Shown here in pieces: positions 46,713 to 56,848 of a stretch of DNA of 64,000 nt (position 1 is the first letter of the stretch; each line of letters begins with the position of its first letter). The DNA is from Vibrio albus (GTDB taxonomy: Bacteria > Pseudomonadota > Gammaproteobacteria > Enterobacterales > Vibrionaceae). Location of the stretch: the NCBI RefSeq assembly GCF_003144035.1, contig NZ_QFWT01000004.1:186001-250000 (forward strand), given 5' to 3'. A program made the position numbers and the translations under genes. The notes below the pieces were generated by a model that searched no databases, had not been told where the DNA came from, and was given only the letters and a program-made list of their open reading frames with translations.

Positions 46713-48809
46713 TTAACAACGCTCTGCAATAATAGCATCTGCTACGTTTTTCGGCACTTCAGCGTACTCGGAAAATTCCATAGAGTATGATGCGCGGCCT
46801 TGAGTTGCAGAACGCAGATCGGTTGCGTAACCAAACATCTCTGAAAGTGGGACCTGAGCACGAATGATTTTCAGGCCTGCATGACCTTCATCCATACCTT
46901 CGATGATGCCGCGGCGACGGTTAAGATCACCAACTACATCACCCATCCAGTCTTCAGGTGTTGTTACTTCAACCTTCATCATTGGTTCAAGAAGAACAGG
47001 TTGTGCTTCAAGCGCACCTTTCTTGAACGCCATTGAGCCAGCGATTTTAAACGCCATCTCGTTAGAGTCAACATCATGGTAAGAGCCATCAAACAGCGTA
47101 GCTTTGACATCCAGTACAGGATAGCCGGCAAGCACACCGTTATTCATCTGCTCTTCGATACCTTTCGCTACCGAACTGATGTATTCCTTAGGAACCACAC
47201 CGCCCACGATCTCGTCTACGAACACAAATCCTTCACCCTGCTCTGCCGGTTCCAGTTTCAGCCATACATGACCGTACTGACCACGACCGCCAGACTGGCG
47301 AACAAATTTGCCTTCAACTTCAGTTTTACCACGGATTGTTTCACGGTAAGCAACCTGAGGTTTACCCACGTTACAATCCACACTGAATTCTCGTTTCATC
47401 CGGTCAACGATGATATCCAGGTGCAGTTCGCCCATACCTGAAATCAGTGTCTGACCAGTTTCATCATCGGTTTCTACACGGAAAGACGGATCCTCTGCGG
47501 CCAGTTTACCCAGCGCAACACCCATTTTTTCCTGATCAGCTTTAGAGCGTGGCTCTACCGCAATCTGTATAACCGGATCAGGGAACTCCATACGCTCCAG
47601 AATCACTTTGTGGTTCTGATCACATAAGGTATCCCCTGTTGTAACATCTTTAAGTCCAATCGCTGCTGCAATATCACCGGCGTGAATTTCTTTTACTTCT
47701 TCACGCTTATTCGAGTGCATCTGTACGATACGACCAAAACGCTCTTTCTTCTGTTTCACTGAGTTGTAAACAGAATCACCAGAGTTTACGACACCGGAGT
47801 AAACACGCATAAAGGTCAGTGTACCGACAAACGGGTCCGTCGCGATCTTAAACGCCAGCGCTGAGAATGGTTCTTTGTCATCAGCATGACGCTCAATTTC
47901 GTTGTCGTTCTCATCAACACCCTTGATTGCAGGTACATCAACAGGAGCCGGCATAAACTCAATTACCGCATCCAGAACAGCCTGTACACCTTTGTTCTTA
48001 AACGCACTACCACAAGTGGCCAGTACAATTTCGTTGTTTAGTGTACGGGTACGCAGACCCAGTTTCAGCTCTTCTTCTGTCAGCTCACCTTCTTCAAGGT
48101 ATTTTTCCATCAGCTCTTCGTTGGCTTCGGCTGCCGCTTCAACCATGTGGTTGTGCCACTCTTCAGCCAGCTCTTGCATATCAGCCGGAATTTCTTCATA
48201 AGTGAAGGTCATGCCCTGATCGGCTTCATTCCAGTTGATTGCTTTCATCTTGATAAGGTCGATGACACCTTTGAATTCGTCTTCCGCACCAATATTTAGC
48301 TGGATTGGAACCGGATTCGCACCAAGACGATCTTTAATTTGGTTAACTACGCGCAGGTAATCTGCGCCAGCACGGTCCATCTTGTTGACAAAGACCATAC
48401 GCGGAACGTGATATTTGTCAGCCTGACGCCATACTGTTTCTGACTGAGGTTCAACACCAGAAGCCCCACAGAACACCACGACGGCACCGTCAAGCACACG
48501 CAGAGAACGTTCCACCTCGATGGTGAAGTCTACGTGTCCGGGAGTATCGATGATATTGATTCGGTGTTCGTCAAACTGTGCTTCCATACCACGCCAGAAT
48601 GTCGTAGTCGCAGCGGAGGTGATAGTAATACCACGCTCTTGCTCCTGCTCCATCCAGTCCATGGTCGCAGCACCATCGTGCACTTCGCCGATTTTATGAG
48701 AAAGGCCGGTGTAGAATAGAATACGCTCAGTTGTGGTTGTTTTACCTGCATCTACGTGAGCACAGATACCGATATTACGATAACGCTCAATAGGAGTTTT
48801 ACGAGCCAC
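46713..48809 (-). CDS. fusA: Elongation factor G
   Basis: A 698-residue translocase with the GTPase domain ([32 protein letters not shown]) and domains II-V ([16 protein letters not shown] near the end). It drives translocation and, with RRF, ribosome recycling. Third gene of str, 99 bp after rpsG. Confidence 0.99.
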   Translation of the reverse strand: MARKTPIERYRNIGICAHVDAGKTTTTERILFYTGLSHKIGEVHDGAATMDWMEQEQERGITITSAATTTFWRGMEAQFDEHRINIIDTPGHVDFTIEVERSLRVLDGAVVVFCGASGVEPQSETVWRQADKYHVPRMVFVNKMDRAGADYLRVVNQIKDRLGANPVPIQLNIGAEDEFKGVIDLIKMKAINWNEADQGMTFTYEEIPADMQELAEEWHNHMVEAAAEANEELMEKYLEEGELTEEELKLGLRTRTLNNEIVLATCGSAFKNKGVQAVLDAVIEFMPAPVDVPAIKGVDENDNEIERHADDKEPFSALAFKIATDPFVGTLTFMRVYSGVVNSGDSVYNSVKQKKERFGRIVQMHSNKREEVKEIHAGDIAAAIGLKDVTTGDTLCDQNHKVILERMEFPDPVIQIAVEPRSKADQEKMGVALGKLAAEDPSFRVETDDETGQTLISGMGELHLDIIVDRMKREFSVDCNVGKPQVAYRETIRGKTEVEGKFVRQSGGRGQYGHVWLKLEPAEQGEGFVFVDEIVGGVVPKEYISSVAKGIEEQMNNGVLAGYPVLDVKATLFDGSYHDVDSNEMAFKIAGSMAFKKGALEAQPVLLEPMMKVEVTTPEDWMGDVVGDLNRRRGIIEGMDEGHAGLKIIRAQVPLSEMFGYATDLRSATQGRASYSMEFSEYAEVPKNVADAIIAERC

Positions 48810-48873
48810 GATTGTATCCCTCTGTAGCTAAGGTTTTCCCCAAAATAAGGTTTTCCCTTAGAGAAAAGAATAA

Positions 48874-48898
48874 GTGCTGCGAGAGGACCTCGCAGCAC
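48874..48898 (-). promoter_or_regulatory. rpsG-fusA intercistronic hairpin, candidate S7 regulatory site
   Basis: A perfect 10-bp stem GTGCTGCGAG / CTCGCAGCAC with a 5-nt loop lies in the 99-bp rpsG-fusA gap, 10 bp after the rpsG stop. In E. coli S7 binds this intercistronic mRNA to repress str. On the minus strand it is followed by TTATTCTTTTC, so partial termination is also possible. Confidence 0.5.
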
Positions 48899-48908
48899 AA
48901 AAGGTCGA

Positions 48909-49379
48909 TTACCAGCGGTAATGAGCGAACGCTTTGTTCGCGTCTGCCATACGGTGAACGTCTTCACGTTTCTTAACAGCAGAACCTTTGTTTTCTGACG
49001 CGTCCAGCATTTCAGCAGCCAGACGAGCAGCCATAGATTTTTCACCACGCTTACGCGCAGCTTCAACCAACCAACGCATAGCAAGTGCGTTACGGCGAAC
49101 CGGACGTACTTCTACAGGAACCTGGTAAGTTGAACCACCCACACGACGAGATTTAACCTCTACCGCTGGGCGAACATTTTCAAGAGCTTCTTCAAATACA
49201 GCTAAGTGGTCTTTGCCAGACTTCTCAGCCATAGTATCTAGTGCACCGTATACGATTTTTTCAGCAGTTGATTTCTTACCGTCAACCATAACGATGTTTA
49301 CAAATTTTGCCAGCAGTTCAGATTTGAACTTAGGATCTGGAAGGATCTTACGCTGACCAATAACGCGACGACGTGGCAT
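48909..49379 (-). CDS. rpsG: 30S ribosomal protein S7
   Basis: A 156-residue S7 ([20 protein letters not shown]), primary binder of the 16S 3' major domain and, in E. coli, repressor of the str operon. Located between rpsL (98 bp) and fusA. Confidence 0.98.
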   Translation of the reverse strand: MPRRRVIGQRKILPDPKFKSELLAKFVNIVMVDGKKSTAEKIVYGALDTMAEKSGKDHLAVFEEALENVRPAVEVKSRRVGGSTYQVPVEVRPVRRNALAMRWLVEAARKRGEKSMAARLAAEMLDASENKGSAVKKREDVHRMADANKAFAHYRW

Positions 49380-49477
49380 GGATTTTCTCCGTTGTCTTCT
49401 TCAGGTTATCCAAAACTTTACAGTTTCTTCAAAAATTAAAAATAATTTAGTGTTTGGCCTTACTTAACGGGGATCCA

Positions 49478-49855
<378 letters not shown>

Positions 49856-49935
49856 CTAGCTCCTGATATTACTTAAAGTAAGCTTTGTGAAAAATCTATT
49901 TCCCTCAATGCATCATGTACATTTAGGGACGCAAA

Positions 49936-49964
49936 ATTCTATGCAGGGATGATAGGTGTGTCAA
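49936..49964 (-). promoter_or_regulatory. str-operon promoter
   Basis: A consensus -35 TTGACA (49959-49964) and -10 TAGAAT (49936-49941) separated by exactly 17 bp on the minus strand. Predicted transcript start is near 49929, giving a leader of about 77 bases to rpsL. Confidence 0.9.
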
Positions 49965-50034
49965 GGAATAAACGGATCTTTTTTATACAACAGGAAAATC
50001 TGGAAATGGTTACCTGCTATGGCAGGCTCACTGT

Positions 50035-50313
50035 CTACCAGGTCATTGAGGTTTCATTGTCTTCCGTTAACACCACAAAACCAGAAAAATCAATCAGCTC
50101 CACATGGTTCAGTGGCAACTTTTCCAGGCCTCTGGCTTTGACGTCCGCATCCAAAACATAAAAAGGGTTTGCATTCTGAGTCAGTGCGATATGTGAGGCA
50201 TGCTCCGCCAACGCTGCATAAACGCCGTCTTCAACCAGAAGAATAGGGTCTTCGGCATCCACATAAGCCAGTGCCTGAGCCAGTGCCTGATGGTGTTTTA
50301 CTATATGCAGCAT
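50035..50313 (-). CDS. tusB: Sulfur-relay protein TusB
   Basis: A 92-residue DsrH-family subunit of the TusBCD complex, which passes persulfide from TusA to TusE for tRNA 2-thiouridine made by MnmA. The N-terminal MLHIVKHHQALAQAL and VEDGVYAAL are typical. It follows tusC by 38 bp and lies upstream of rpsL, as in E. coli. Confidence 0.92.
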   Translation of the reverse strand: MLHIVKHHQALAQALAYVDAEDPILLVEDGVYAALAEHASHIALTQNANPFYVLDADVKARGLEKLPLNHVELIDFSGFVVLTEDNETSMTW

Positions 50314-50351
50314 AATATTATGTTTACCTTAATGTAGTCAGTCCGGAAACG

Positions 50352-50708
50352 TCAGAAAGTGATAACTTTACGGCATTCATTCAGCCTGGAGCCAATTTCA
50401 GACCGGGGAAGTACATTTCCTTCAATGGCTAAATCTGTCTGATTTAAACCATATTCTTTCATTGATGACTGACAGATAAAAACATCGTCAATGTCATATA
50501 AGTCCATTAACTTAAACGCTGGTAGGTAATCTCTGGAATAAATAGATTTGGTATCCTGCCCGGAGATCAACTGAGTCACACCGTCTCCAATAAAAAATAC
50601 CTGAAGATCTTCACTGTATGCTGATGTTGCCAGTAAAGCATCCAGCCCTTCTCGCCCCTGTGTCGTGCTGTGCGGGTGAGAACGAAATACAAATGCAATC
50701 TTACTCAA
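50352..50708 (-). CDS. tusC: Sulfur-relay protein TusC
   Basis: A 118-residue DsrF-family subunit ([21 protein letters not shown]). It overlaps tusD by four bases (ATGA). Together the three subunits make a hexamer that binds TusE. Confidence 0.92.
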   Translation of the reverse strand: MSKIAFVFRSHPHSTTQGREGLDALLATSAYSEDLQVFFIGDGVTQLISGQDTKSIYSRDYLPAFKLMDLYDIDDVFICQSSMKEYGLNQTDLAIEGNVLPRSEIGSRLNECRKVITF

Positions 50709-51097
50709 AACTGTACCACCCTATCCTGAGTCAGCAATGCTTCTGCCAGACTGCCCAGACCAACCTGTTCAAACCCGTGTGCCAGGTTGTGATGATCCCG
50801 GTTATGCTGCTCAGCTTCCTGTTTGCTTAATACCCCTCGACGGAGTGCGGCAGCGACACAGGTTTCCAGATTAATGCCATGTTCCAATGCCAGCTTCTGC
50901 CAGGCCTGAGTCAAATCAAATTCATCGTTGGCCGGAACGACCAAATCGGAACCGTTATGCACCCCTTCCTGATAAAAGAACACAGAATTCAGTTTATGGC
51001 CTTTTTCCAATAGCGCACAGGCAAAACCATAGGCATTGCGTGCCGACTGGCTGCCATACACGGATCCGGTGACCAAAAGGGTGTAACTCAGGCTCAC
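50705..51097 (-). CDS. tusD: Sulfurtransferase TusD
   Basis: A 130-residue DsrE-family subunit. It has the conserved cysteine-bearing segment ([17 protein letters not shown]), the likely persulfide carrier of the TusBCD complex. Its start overlaps the yheO stop by four bases, so yheO and tusDCB are one transcript. Confidence 0.93.
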   Translation of the reverse strand: MSLSYTLLVTGSVYGSQSARNAYGFACALLEKGHKLNSVFFYQEGVHNGSDLVVPANDEFDLTQAWQKLALEHGINLETCVAAALRRGVLSKQEAEQHNRDHHNLAHGFEQVGLGSLAEALLTQDRVVQF

Positions 51098-51816
51098 TTA
51101 TCGCCTTCCTCTGTTTTACGCTGTCGTATATAAAGATAGACGGTATGTTTGGAAATGTTCAACCTTTCTGCCACCCGGTTAATCGCATCTTTGATATCAA
51201 AAATACCTTTATCGTACAGATCCATCACTATCTGGCGATTTTTGGTGTTATTAGATACGGATTTATCGCCGTTAATCTCTTCAATAGTATGCTCTACCGT
51301 CTGATCCACCAGCTCGACCACATCACTGGCGAAGTTGACTGAAGAGGCGGCTTCTTTGGCCTCCTCCGTCGGCATAAAGGATTGCAGGATCTGAGAAAAA
51401 GGCGCGTCCAGATTGATGTTAATACAGAGCAAGCCAATCACCCGGTTATTACCATTCCGTATGGCAATAGTAATGGACTTCATCAATAGCCCACCTTTTG
51501 CCCGGGTAAAATAAGGACGGGAAAAGTTACGCTCTGAGCCCTCGATATCTTTCAACATCTTAAGCGCCATATCCGTAATCGGCGAACCGACCTGGCGTCC
51601 GGTGTTTTCCCCATTGGCAATCCTAATCGCCGAGGTATCCAGACTTTCCAGAGAGTGGAGAACTATTTCACAGAAAGGCCCAATCAAACTTGCCAGACCA
51701 TCTACCACCGCTTCATAAGATTTCAAAATCGTGAGATCTGCTTCGGTAAATGGCTCTACCACTATGGATTCCATTTCAAGTAACGCATCCGCGTGTAATG
51801 CTTCGGTAGTAGTCAC
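51094..51816 (-). CDS. yheO: YheO-family PAS/HTH transcriptional regulator
   Basis: A 240-residue regulator with an N-terminal YheO-type PAS domain ([20 protein letters not shown], then [16 protein letters not shown]) and a C-terminal helix-turn-helix ([25 protein letters not shown]). The GTG at 51816 was chosen: AAGG is eight bases upstream and the length matches E. coli YheO; a TTG at 51846 is the longer option. It is the first gene of yheO-tusDCB. The target genes are unknown; coupling to the sulfur relay is positional. Confidence 0.88.
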   Translation of the reverse strand: MTTTEALHADALLEMESIVVEPFTEADLTILKSYEAVVDGLASLIGPFCEIVLHSLESLDTSAIRIANGENTGRQVGSPITDMALKMLKDIEGSERNFSRPYFTRAKGGLLMKSITIAIRNGNNRVIGLLCININLDAPFSQILQSFMPTEEAKEAASSVNFASDVVELVDQTVEHTIEEINGDKSVSNNTKNRQIVMDLYDKGIFDIKDAINRVAERLNISKHTVYLYIRQRKTEEGDK

Positions 51817-51912
51817 GTTTCTAGCCTTAGAACAAATTATCAACAAATTGATGTAATTTTATCAGAAAATTTGAATCGCGCACCGGTTTGGGTCAATTAT
51901 GAGGGGCTTATT

Positions 51913-51943
51913 AATAAAAAAGACCCGGAAATTCCGGGTCTTC
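51913..51943 (-). terminator. Terminator after the fkpA-like gene
   Basis: A 10-bp stem AAGACCCGGA / TCCGGGTCTT with a 3-nt loop; on the minus strand it is followed by TTTTTATT. It lies 45 bp after the stop codon. Confidence 0.88.
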
Positions 51944-51987
51944 CTTCATTCAGAGGCTTCTTCAGTTCAGACTATGGCGGTCAGAGA

Positions 51988-52809
51988 TTACTCAGCCGCA
52001 GCGTCAGAACCCGCCTCTTCAACATCTCCGTTATCGATGCTGATCAGCTCAACTTCGAATACCAGTGTTGAATTAGCCGGGATAGACTGAGTATCCTGCG
52101 GGCCGTATGCCAGTTCTGGCGGGATAACGAATTTGTACTTGGAGCCAACCGTCATCAGTTGCACGCCTTCAGTCCAGCCAGGAATCACCCGGTTCAGTGG
52201 GAAAGTCGCGGTCTGATTGCGGTCATATGAACTATCAAACTTAGTGCCATCAATCAGAGTACCCACATAGTGTACTTCTACGGTATCTGTTGCAGCTGGC
52301 TTTTCGCCTTCAGCCGGAGTCAGTACCTGGTATAGAAGACCGGTGTCTGTTTTTTCTACGCCTTCTTCTTTTTCGAACTCCGCACGGAAATCATCACCAG
52401 CCTTTTTATTGGCTTCAGCTTTTTCAGCGGCTTGCTCCTGCATCTTCGCGGCAACTCGCTTATCCAGCTCTTCCAGAACCTGACGGGTTTCTTCTGCTGT
52501 CAGAGATTCTTTTTCTGAGAAAACATCGTCAATGCCCTGCAGAACCAGCTCTTTGTTCAGTTCGATACCAAATTCAGCCGGCTTTTCGATACTGGTCGCC
52601 AGATAGTTAGCGAAAGACACGCCAATAGCATAAGCCGCTTTGTCATCTTCTGAAGTAAATTGATCCAGTTTACTTGTTTCTGCAGCAGGTGCTGCCTGTT
52701 CCGTTTGTGCCTGTGGCGCGGTTTCTGCTTCCGGCGCTTCCTCTTTCTGACAACCAACCGCAAGTAGTACGGTTGCAGCTAATAGGGACACTTTAAAAAA
52801 AGGTTTCAT
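51988..52809 (-). CDS. fkpA: FKBP-type peptidyl-prolyl isomerase FkpA, predicted lipoprotein
   Basis: A 273-residue envelope chaperone and prolyl isomerase. Signal peptide with lipobox LAVGC puts a lipidated Cys at residue 20 (MKPFFKVSLLAATVLLAVGC), then an Ala/Glu/Gln-rich linker, a helical dimerisation domain and the FKBP domain (VEVHYVGTLIDGTKFDSSYD, ending STLVFEVELISI). E. coli FkpA is soluble and periplasmic, so lipid anchoring is a difference. ATG 52809 has GGAG upstream; the earlier codon at 52827 is rejected. It is monocistronic. Confidence 0.92.
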   Translation of the reverse strand: MKPFFKVSLLAATVLLAVGCQKEEAPEAETAPQAQTEQAAPAAETSKLDQFTSEDDKAAYAIGVSFANYLATSIEKPAEFGIELNKELVLQGIDDVFSEKESLTAEETRQVLEELDKRVAAKMQEQAAEKAEANKKAGDDFRAEFEKEEGVEKTDTGLLYQVLTPAEGEKPAATDTVEVHYVGTLIDGTKFDSSYDRNQTATFPLNRVIPGWTEGVQLMTVGSKYKFVIPPELAYGPQDTQSIPANSTLVFEVELISIDNGDVEEAGSDAAAE

Positions 52810-52951
52810 CAAGTTCTCCAGTCTCATGGCTAAGCCATTTTTTATTCCTGCACATTCCAGATAACGGTTTTATCATCACTGTGTGCAAATGTTTTGTGGT
52901 ATCAATATACTAGGTCTATGCCTGTCGACACAAACCGGAATTTCTATTGTG

Positions 52952-53932
52952 ATGCGAACAATCTCTCATTCAGCACTTATTCTTGTTGTCAGCATATTGT
53001 TGACCGGCTGTCTTTTTTCTGACAGTGATGATCAACGCTGGCTTATTGAAGAAGATGGCTCAACCAGCTTTGCCCTGAGCAGAGACGGCCATTTTGCGCT
53101 TCTTTACTCAAAACAACGTCAATTACTCCTGTGGGACTTACAGGACAATATAGAACTGGCAGAACTGGGAAAACAAGATCCGGCAGGAAATACGGTTTCA
53201 CATATCCGCATCTCCGATAATGGCCGTTTTGCCATTACCGCCACACAACAGAACTTTGCAGTCTGGGACCTTTCCTGGACACAGGCCAGAGGGTTGTGGT
53301 CAATATCAGACGGTATCATCCGCGACGTCGATATCTCCAGTAACGGCGAACAGGTTCTGCTGGGACTATCCAACGGTAAAGCCATCTACGTCAACTTAGT
53401 CACCGGAAGACGGATGGAGTTCCTTGCTCACCGGGAAAAAGTCAATTCAGTCTCACTGTCACCTAATGGCCGGTTCGCCCTTTCCGGTGGTAATGACTAC
53501 AAGGCCTACTTGTGGGATACCCGCTCTGGTCAGGCTATATACCAATTCGAGCACGATGCCCGAATCAACCGCGTTGCGTTGCACCGGGATGGAAAGCTGG
53601 CTCTGACCTCCGACGGTGCGAACGATGCCTATATCTGGGATCTGAGCACCGGAGAAAAAGTATCAGAGCTAAAATCATTTTCCAGGCAACTGATTTTCAA
53701 AGCAGCCCGTTTTTCTGATGATGGTAAGATGCTGGTTACCGGCACGCCATCGGGAAGAATTTATTTGTGGGATACCCAGAGTGGTGAAAAAATACAGGGC
53801 TGGGATTCTTTACCGCTAAAAGATGCCCGCCCACCGACCGCAGTAGTGTATGATGCCGCCTTTGATCACCAGAACAGAGTCATATCGGCGACCTCTGCTG
53901 GTGTTGCTCAGGCATGGACAATAGATGAATAA
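52952..53932 (+). CDS. WD40-repeat lipoprotein
   Basis: A 326-residue protein. The lipoprotein signal peptide ends LLTGC (Cys20), then seven WD40-like blades follow, ending in motifs such as LLLWDL, FAVWDL, YLWDT, YIWDL, IYLWDT and AQAWTI. A single seven-blade propeller anchored in the membrane is predicted, probably facing the periplasm. It is a scaffold by fold; the partner is unknown. ATG 52952 was chosen for the signal peptide; the Shine-Dalgarno is weak. slyX starts 3 bp after its stop, so the two are coupled. Confidence 0.82.
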   Translation: MRTISHSALILVVSILLTGCLFSDSDDQRWLIEEDGSTSFALSRDGHFALLYSKQRQLLLWDLQDNIELAELGKQDPAGNTVSHIRISDNGRFAITATQQNFAVWDLSWTQARGLWSISDGIIRDVDISSNGEQVLLGLSNGKAIYVNLVTGRRMEFLAHREKVNSVSLSPNGRFALSGGNDYKAYLWDTRSGQAIYQFEHDARINRVALHRDGKLALTSDGANDAYIWDLSTGEKVSELKSFSRQLIFKAARFSDDGKMLVTGTPSGRIYLWDTQSGEKIQGWDSLPLKDARPPTAVVYDAAFDHQNRVISATSAGVAQAWTIDE

Positions 53933-53935
53933 GCG

Positions 53936-54163
53936 ATGAATGACAAACGATTACAGGAACAGGCACAACGTATTGACGCTCTGGAATGCCAGTTAGCCTT
54001 TCAGGAACAGACCATCGATGAACTGAATGAGGCACTCAGCCAGCAGCAACTGCTGATCAATAAAATGCAGGAACAGATGCGTTTTGTGGTGGGTAAAATT
54101 AAGAGTATGAATACATCGAATCTGGCCGATGAGTCAGAAGAGACCCCGCCGCCGCATTACTAG
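53936..54163 (+). CDS. slyX: SlyX-family protein
   Basis: A 75-residue coiled-coil protein (LQEQAQRIDALECQLAFQEQ, TIDELNEALSQQQ) with a PPPHY end typical of SlyX. Function is not established; it is next to slyD in many gammaproteobacteria, as here (convergent). Its TAG stop is the first base triplet of a CTAG repeat module (CTAGAGACTAGAAG). Confidence 0.9.
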   Translation: MNDKRLQEQAQRIDALECQLAFQEQTIDELNEALSQQQLLINKMQEQMRFVVGKIKSMNTSNLADESEETPPPHY

Positions 54164-54205
54164 AGACTAGAAGAGAATACAGAGCGCTTCGCTTTCAGAA
54201 TACAG
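54160..54205. repeat. Dispersed modular repeat, copy 5a
   Basis: CTAGAGACTAGAAG, then AGAATACAGAGCGCTTCGC and TTTCAGAATACAGA. It begins inside the slyX stop codon and runs up to the terminator at 54206. The AATACAG modules bracket GCGCTTCGC, as elsewhere. Confidence 0.8.
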
Positions 54206-54253
54206 AAAAACCACGGTTATTCCTGACAATATCAAGGAATAACCGTGGTTTTA
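54206..54253. terminator. Bidirectional terminator between slyX and slyD
   Basis: A 17-bp perfect stem AAAACCACGGTTATTCC / GGAATAACCGTGGTTTT with a 12-nt loop. T-runs lie on both sides, which suits the convergent slyX and slyD genes. Confidence 0.93.
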
Positions 54254-54325
54254 TAGTTTCTGGCAGCGCAGCGTTCTAGTTTCTAGAAGGACGCCTGCGT
54301 CCGCTCTGAATTCTGTAATCTACAC
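54254..54325. repeat. Dispersed modular repeat, copy 5b
   Basis: ATAGTTTCTGGCAGCGC, AGCGTTCTAGTTTCTAGAAG, GACGCCTGCGTCCGCTCTG, then AATTCTGTAATCT. The GACGC...GCGTCC-GCTCTG module is the complement of the one at 4649-4665, so the family occurs in both orientations. The terminator sits between halves 5a and 5b. Confidence 0.8.
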
Positions 54326-54329
54326 GCTC

Positions 54330-54893
54330 TTAGTGCGAGCAGCCACAACCTTCGTCGTTACCGCCACAGCAGCCATCTTTGCCTTCGCCTTCACAGTCAT
54401 CGTCGCCGTGGCTACAGCCGCAACCACCTTCCTGATGAATATGGCCATGCTCGACTTCAGTGTCTGTCGCCGCACGGATACCAACCACTTCAACGTCAAA
54501 AGACAGCGACTTACCAGCCAGCATGTGGTTACCGTCAACGACTACGTCTTCGCCATCCACTTCAGTCACTTCAACCTGGATCGGACCCTGATCGGTTTCC
54601 GCCATAAAGCGCATGCCCACTTCAACATTCTCCACACCCTGGAAAACGTTTGCCGGTACACGTTGCACCAGTGCATCGTTGTATTCACCGTAAGCATCTT
54701 CTGCAGCAATAGTCACAGAGAACTTGTCGCCCACTGCTTTGCCTTCCAGTTCTTTTTCCAGGCCAGGAATCAGATTATTATGACCGTGCAGATAATCAAT
54801 CGGTGCTTCCGCAGTCGATTGATCAACCACGACGCCATCTTCCAGTTTAACCTGATAGGCAAGGCTGGCTACTGAGTTCTTTTCAATTTTCAT
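54330..54893 (-). CDS. slyD: FKBP-type peptidyl-prolyl isomerase SlyD
   Basis: A 187-residue cytosolic prolyl isomerase/chaperone: FKBP domain (about 1-65 and 130-150), insert-in-flap domain between, and a C-terminal tail rich in Cys, His, Asp and Gly (GGCGCSHGDDDCEGEGK, ending GCGCSH). The tail binds nickel and zinc in E. coli and helps hydrogenase assembly. The tail has about ten cysteines. ATG 54893 is preceded by GGAGAA. Confidence 0.95.
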   Translation of the reverse strand: MKIEKNSVASLAYQVKLEDGVVVDQSTAEAPIDYLHGHNNLIPGLEKELEGKAVGDKFSVTIAAEDAYGEYNDALVQRVPANVFQGVENVEVGMRFMAETDQGPIQVEVTEVDGEDVVVDGNHMLAGKSLSFDVEVVGIRAATDTEVEHGHIHQEGGCGCSHGDDDCEGEGKDGCCGGNDEGCGCSH

Positions 54894-55051
54894 ACTTTCT
54901 CCAGAGAAACGTGGGCTCTAAGATCGTTTGATCTGTATACCCTCATCATTATGGGGATGATTTTGCCAAACACAATCATAGATTCCTTCAAAACAGATAA
55001 AAATTTGCCTATAAAACGCTCAAGCTTGCGTATCAGCATGAAGTTACTGAG

Positions 55052-56848
55052 TTATTGCCAATGATCCGGAGAATGGCGATCACTTTCCATCTCAATACTG
55101 AATATCTCTTCCAGCTCCTTACGAGCTTCTTTGGCTGCCAGTACCGGCTCTTTATCAGAACTATGCTGAGGCAGCAGTTCGGCCAGCATACTGGTATCAA
55201 GGTGTGCAAAATGATCCGCCGCCCGTTTTGCCTGGTAAGGGTGCATCCCCAGTTCCGTGAGTAGTTGACGCCCCAGATCCAAGGCACCGGAAAAGGTTTC
55301 TCTGGAATAGTTACGCACACCGGTACTTAACAACTGATAGGCTTCTATACGGCTCCGGGCCCGGGCCAGTATTTTCAGCTCAGGAAAATGCTGCTGGCAC
55401 AATTCAACGATATGCATCACTGCCTCCGGGTTGTTGGTGCAAATCACGATAGCTTCGGCCTTATCCGCTCCGGCAGCGCGTAACAAATCCAGCTGGGTGG
55501 CATTACCGTAAAAAACCTTATAGCCGTACTTACGTAACAGCTGTATCTGACTGGGATCACTTTCCAGGACGGTAATACGCACTTTATTGGCGTACATCAG
55601 CCTGCCGATCACCTGACCAAAACGCCCGAAACCGGCAATAATCACTTTAGGGTTGTGATTTGCAATTTCCGACACGCCCTCATCCTGTCCGGTCATATTT
55701 ATCGTATTGGAGAACCAGCGGTTCTGCACCAAAAGAATCAGCGGCGTGGTCACCATAGATAAGCTGACCACCACCAGAAGAAATGAGGTCAGCTCCGGAT
55801 CCAGCAGGTTTTCGGCCTGTGCGGCCGTAAATAGCACAAAGGCAAACTCGCCCCCCTGACTAAGAATCGCGGCCATTTTGCTACGCGCTTTTGAACGGGT
55901 ACCGAACAGACGAGCCAACAGATACAGGATCAACCCTTTCACCACCACCAAAGCTGCAACAGCCAACAGGATTTTCACCGGTTCCAGCGCCAATAGCCCC
56001 AGATTCACTTCCATACCTACCGCGATGAAGAACAGCCCCAGCAACAATCCTTTGAAAGGTTCAATGGCAATTTCCAGCTCATGGCGGTATTCACTCTCAG
56101 CCAATAAGACGCCTGCCAGAAAGGTACCCAGCGCCATGGACAGCCCTATCTTTTGCATAATCAGCGCGATGCCGATCACCAGCAGCAGTGCTGCCACCGT
56201 AAACAACTCTCTGACCCGGCTAAGTACCACATAGCGAAACAGAGGACGAAGCAGAAAATGGCCACCGACCAGAAAAGCCGCGACGCTGCCCAGTGTCCAC
56301 AGTGCACTCAGCCAGTCTCCGCCACCGTTGCCTGCCAACATCGGGAGAATCGCCAGCATGGGAATGACTGCAATATCCTGAAATAACAGCACCGCAAAGC
56401 CGGACTGTCCCGCTTCGGTGCCTTCCAGCCGCTGCTCTTCAATGACCCTTAAGGCAATCGCGGTCGATGACAGGGCCAGCCCCATCCCCACAGCAAGACT
56501 GCTCTGCCAGCTAATGCCCAGCAGATTACATATTCCGGACAGGACCAGTGTGGTCAACACCACCTGTGCACCGCCCAGGCCCAGAATCGGTCGCCGCATC
56601 TGCCACAGCTTGGTTGGGTTCAGTTCCAGACCAATCAAAAACAGCAGCAGTACCACACCGAATTCAGCAAAATGAAGGATGGCCTGCACGTCGCTGATCA
56701 ATCCAATCCCCCAAGGACCAATCACAACCCCGGCCAACAGATATCCCAACACCGATCCCAACCCGAACTTCTGGGCAATGGGTACGGCTATCACCGCAGC
56801 CGACAGAAAAATCACGCTGTTATGTAATACATCACCGGTCATTGCCAT
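55052..56848 (-). CDS. kefB: Glutathione-regulated K+/H+ antiporter KefB
   Basis: A 598-residue CPA2-family transporter: about 12 helices in the N-terminal 390 residues (GSVLGYLLAGVVIGPWG, LLFLIGLELNPTKLW), then a cytosolic TrkA-N/RCK domain (VIIAGFGRFGQVIGRLMYAN). It exports K+ and takes in H+ to protect against electrophiles, held shut by glutathione. The ATG at 56848 (MAMTGDVL) has GGAGG six bases upstream; upstream in-frame codons to 56923 are rejected. It overlaps the end of kefG by 17 bp. Confidence 0.9.
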   Translation of the reverse strand: MAMTGDVLHNSVIFLSAAVIAVPIAQKFGLGSVLGYLLAGVVIGPWGIGLISDVQAILHFAEFGVVLLLFLIGLELNPTKLWQMRRPILGLGGAQVVLTTLVLSGICNLLGISWQSSLAVGMGLALSSTAIALRVIEEQRLEGTEAGQSGFAVLLFQDIAVIPMLAILPMLAGNGGGDWLSALWTLGSVAAFLVGGHFLLRPLFRYVVLSRVRELFTVAALLLVIGIALIMQKIGLSMALGTFLAGVLLAESEYRHELEIAIEPFKGLLLGLFFIAVGMEVNLGLLALEPVKILLAVAALVVVKGLILYLLARLFGTRSKARSKMAAILSQGGEFAFVLFTAAQAENLLDPELTSFLLVVVSLSMVTTPLILLVQNRWFSNTINMTGQDEGVSEIANHNPKVIIAGFGRFGQVIGRLMYANKVRITVLESDPSQIQLLRKYGYKVFYGNATQLDLLRAAGADKAEAIVICTNNPEAVMHIVELCQQHFPELKILARARSRIEAYQLLSTGVRNYSRETFSGALDLGRQLLTELGMHPYQAKRAADHFAHLDTSMLAELLPQHSSDKEPVLAAKEARKELEEIFSIEMESDRHSPDHWQ

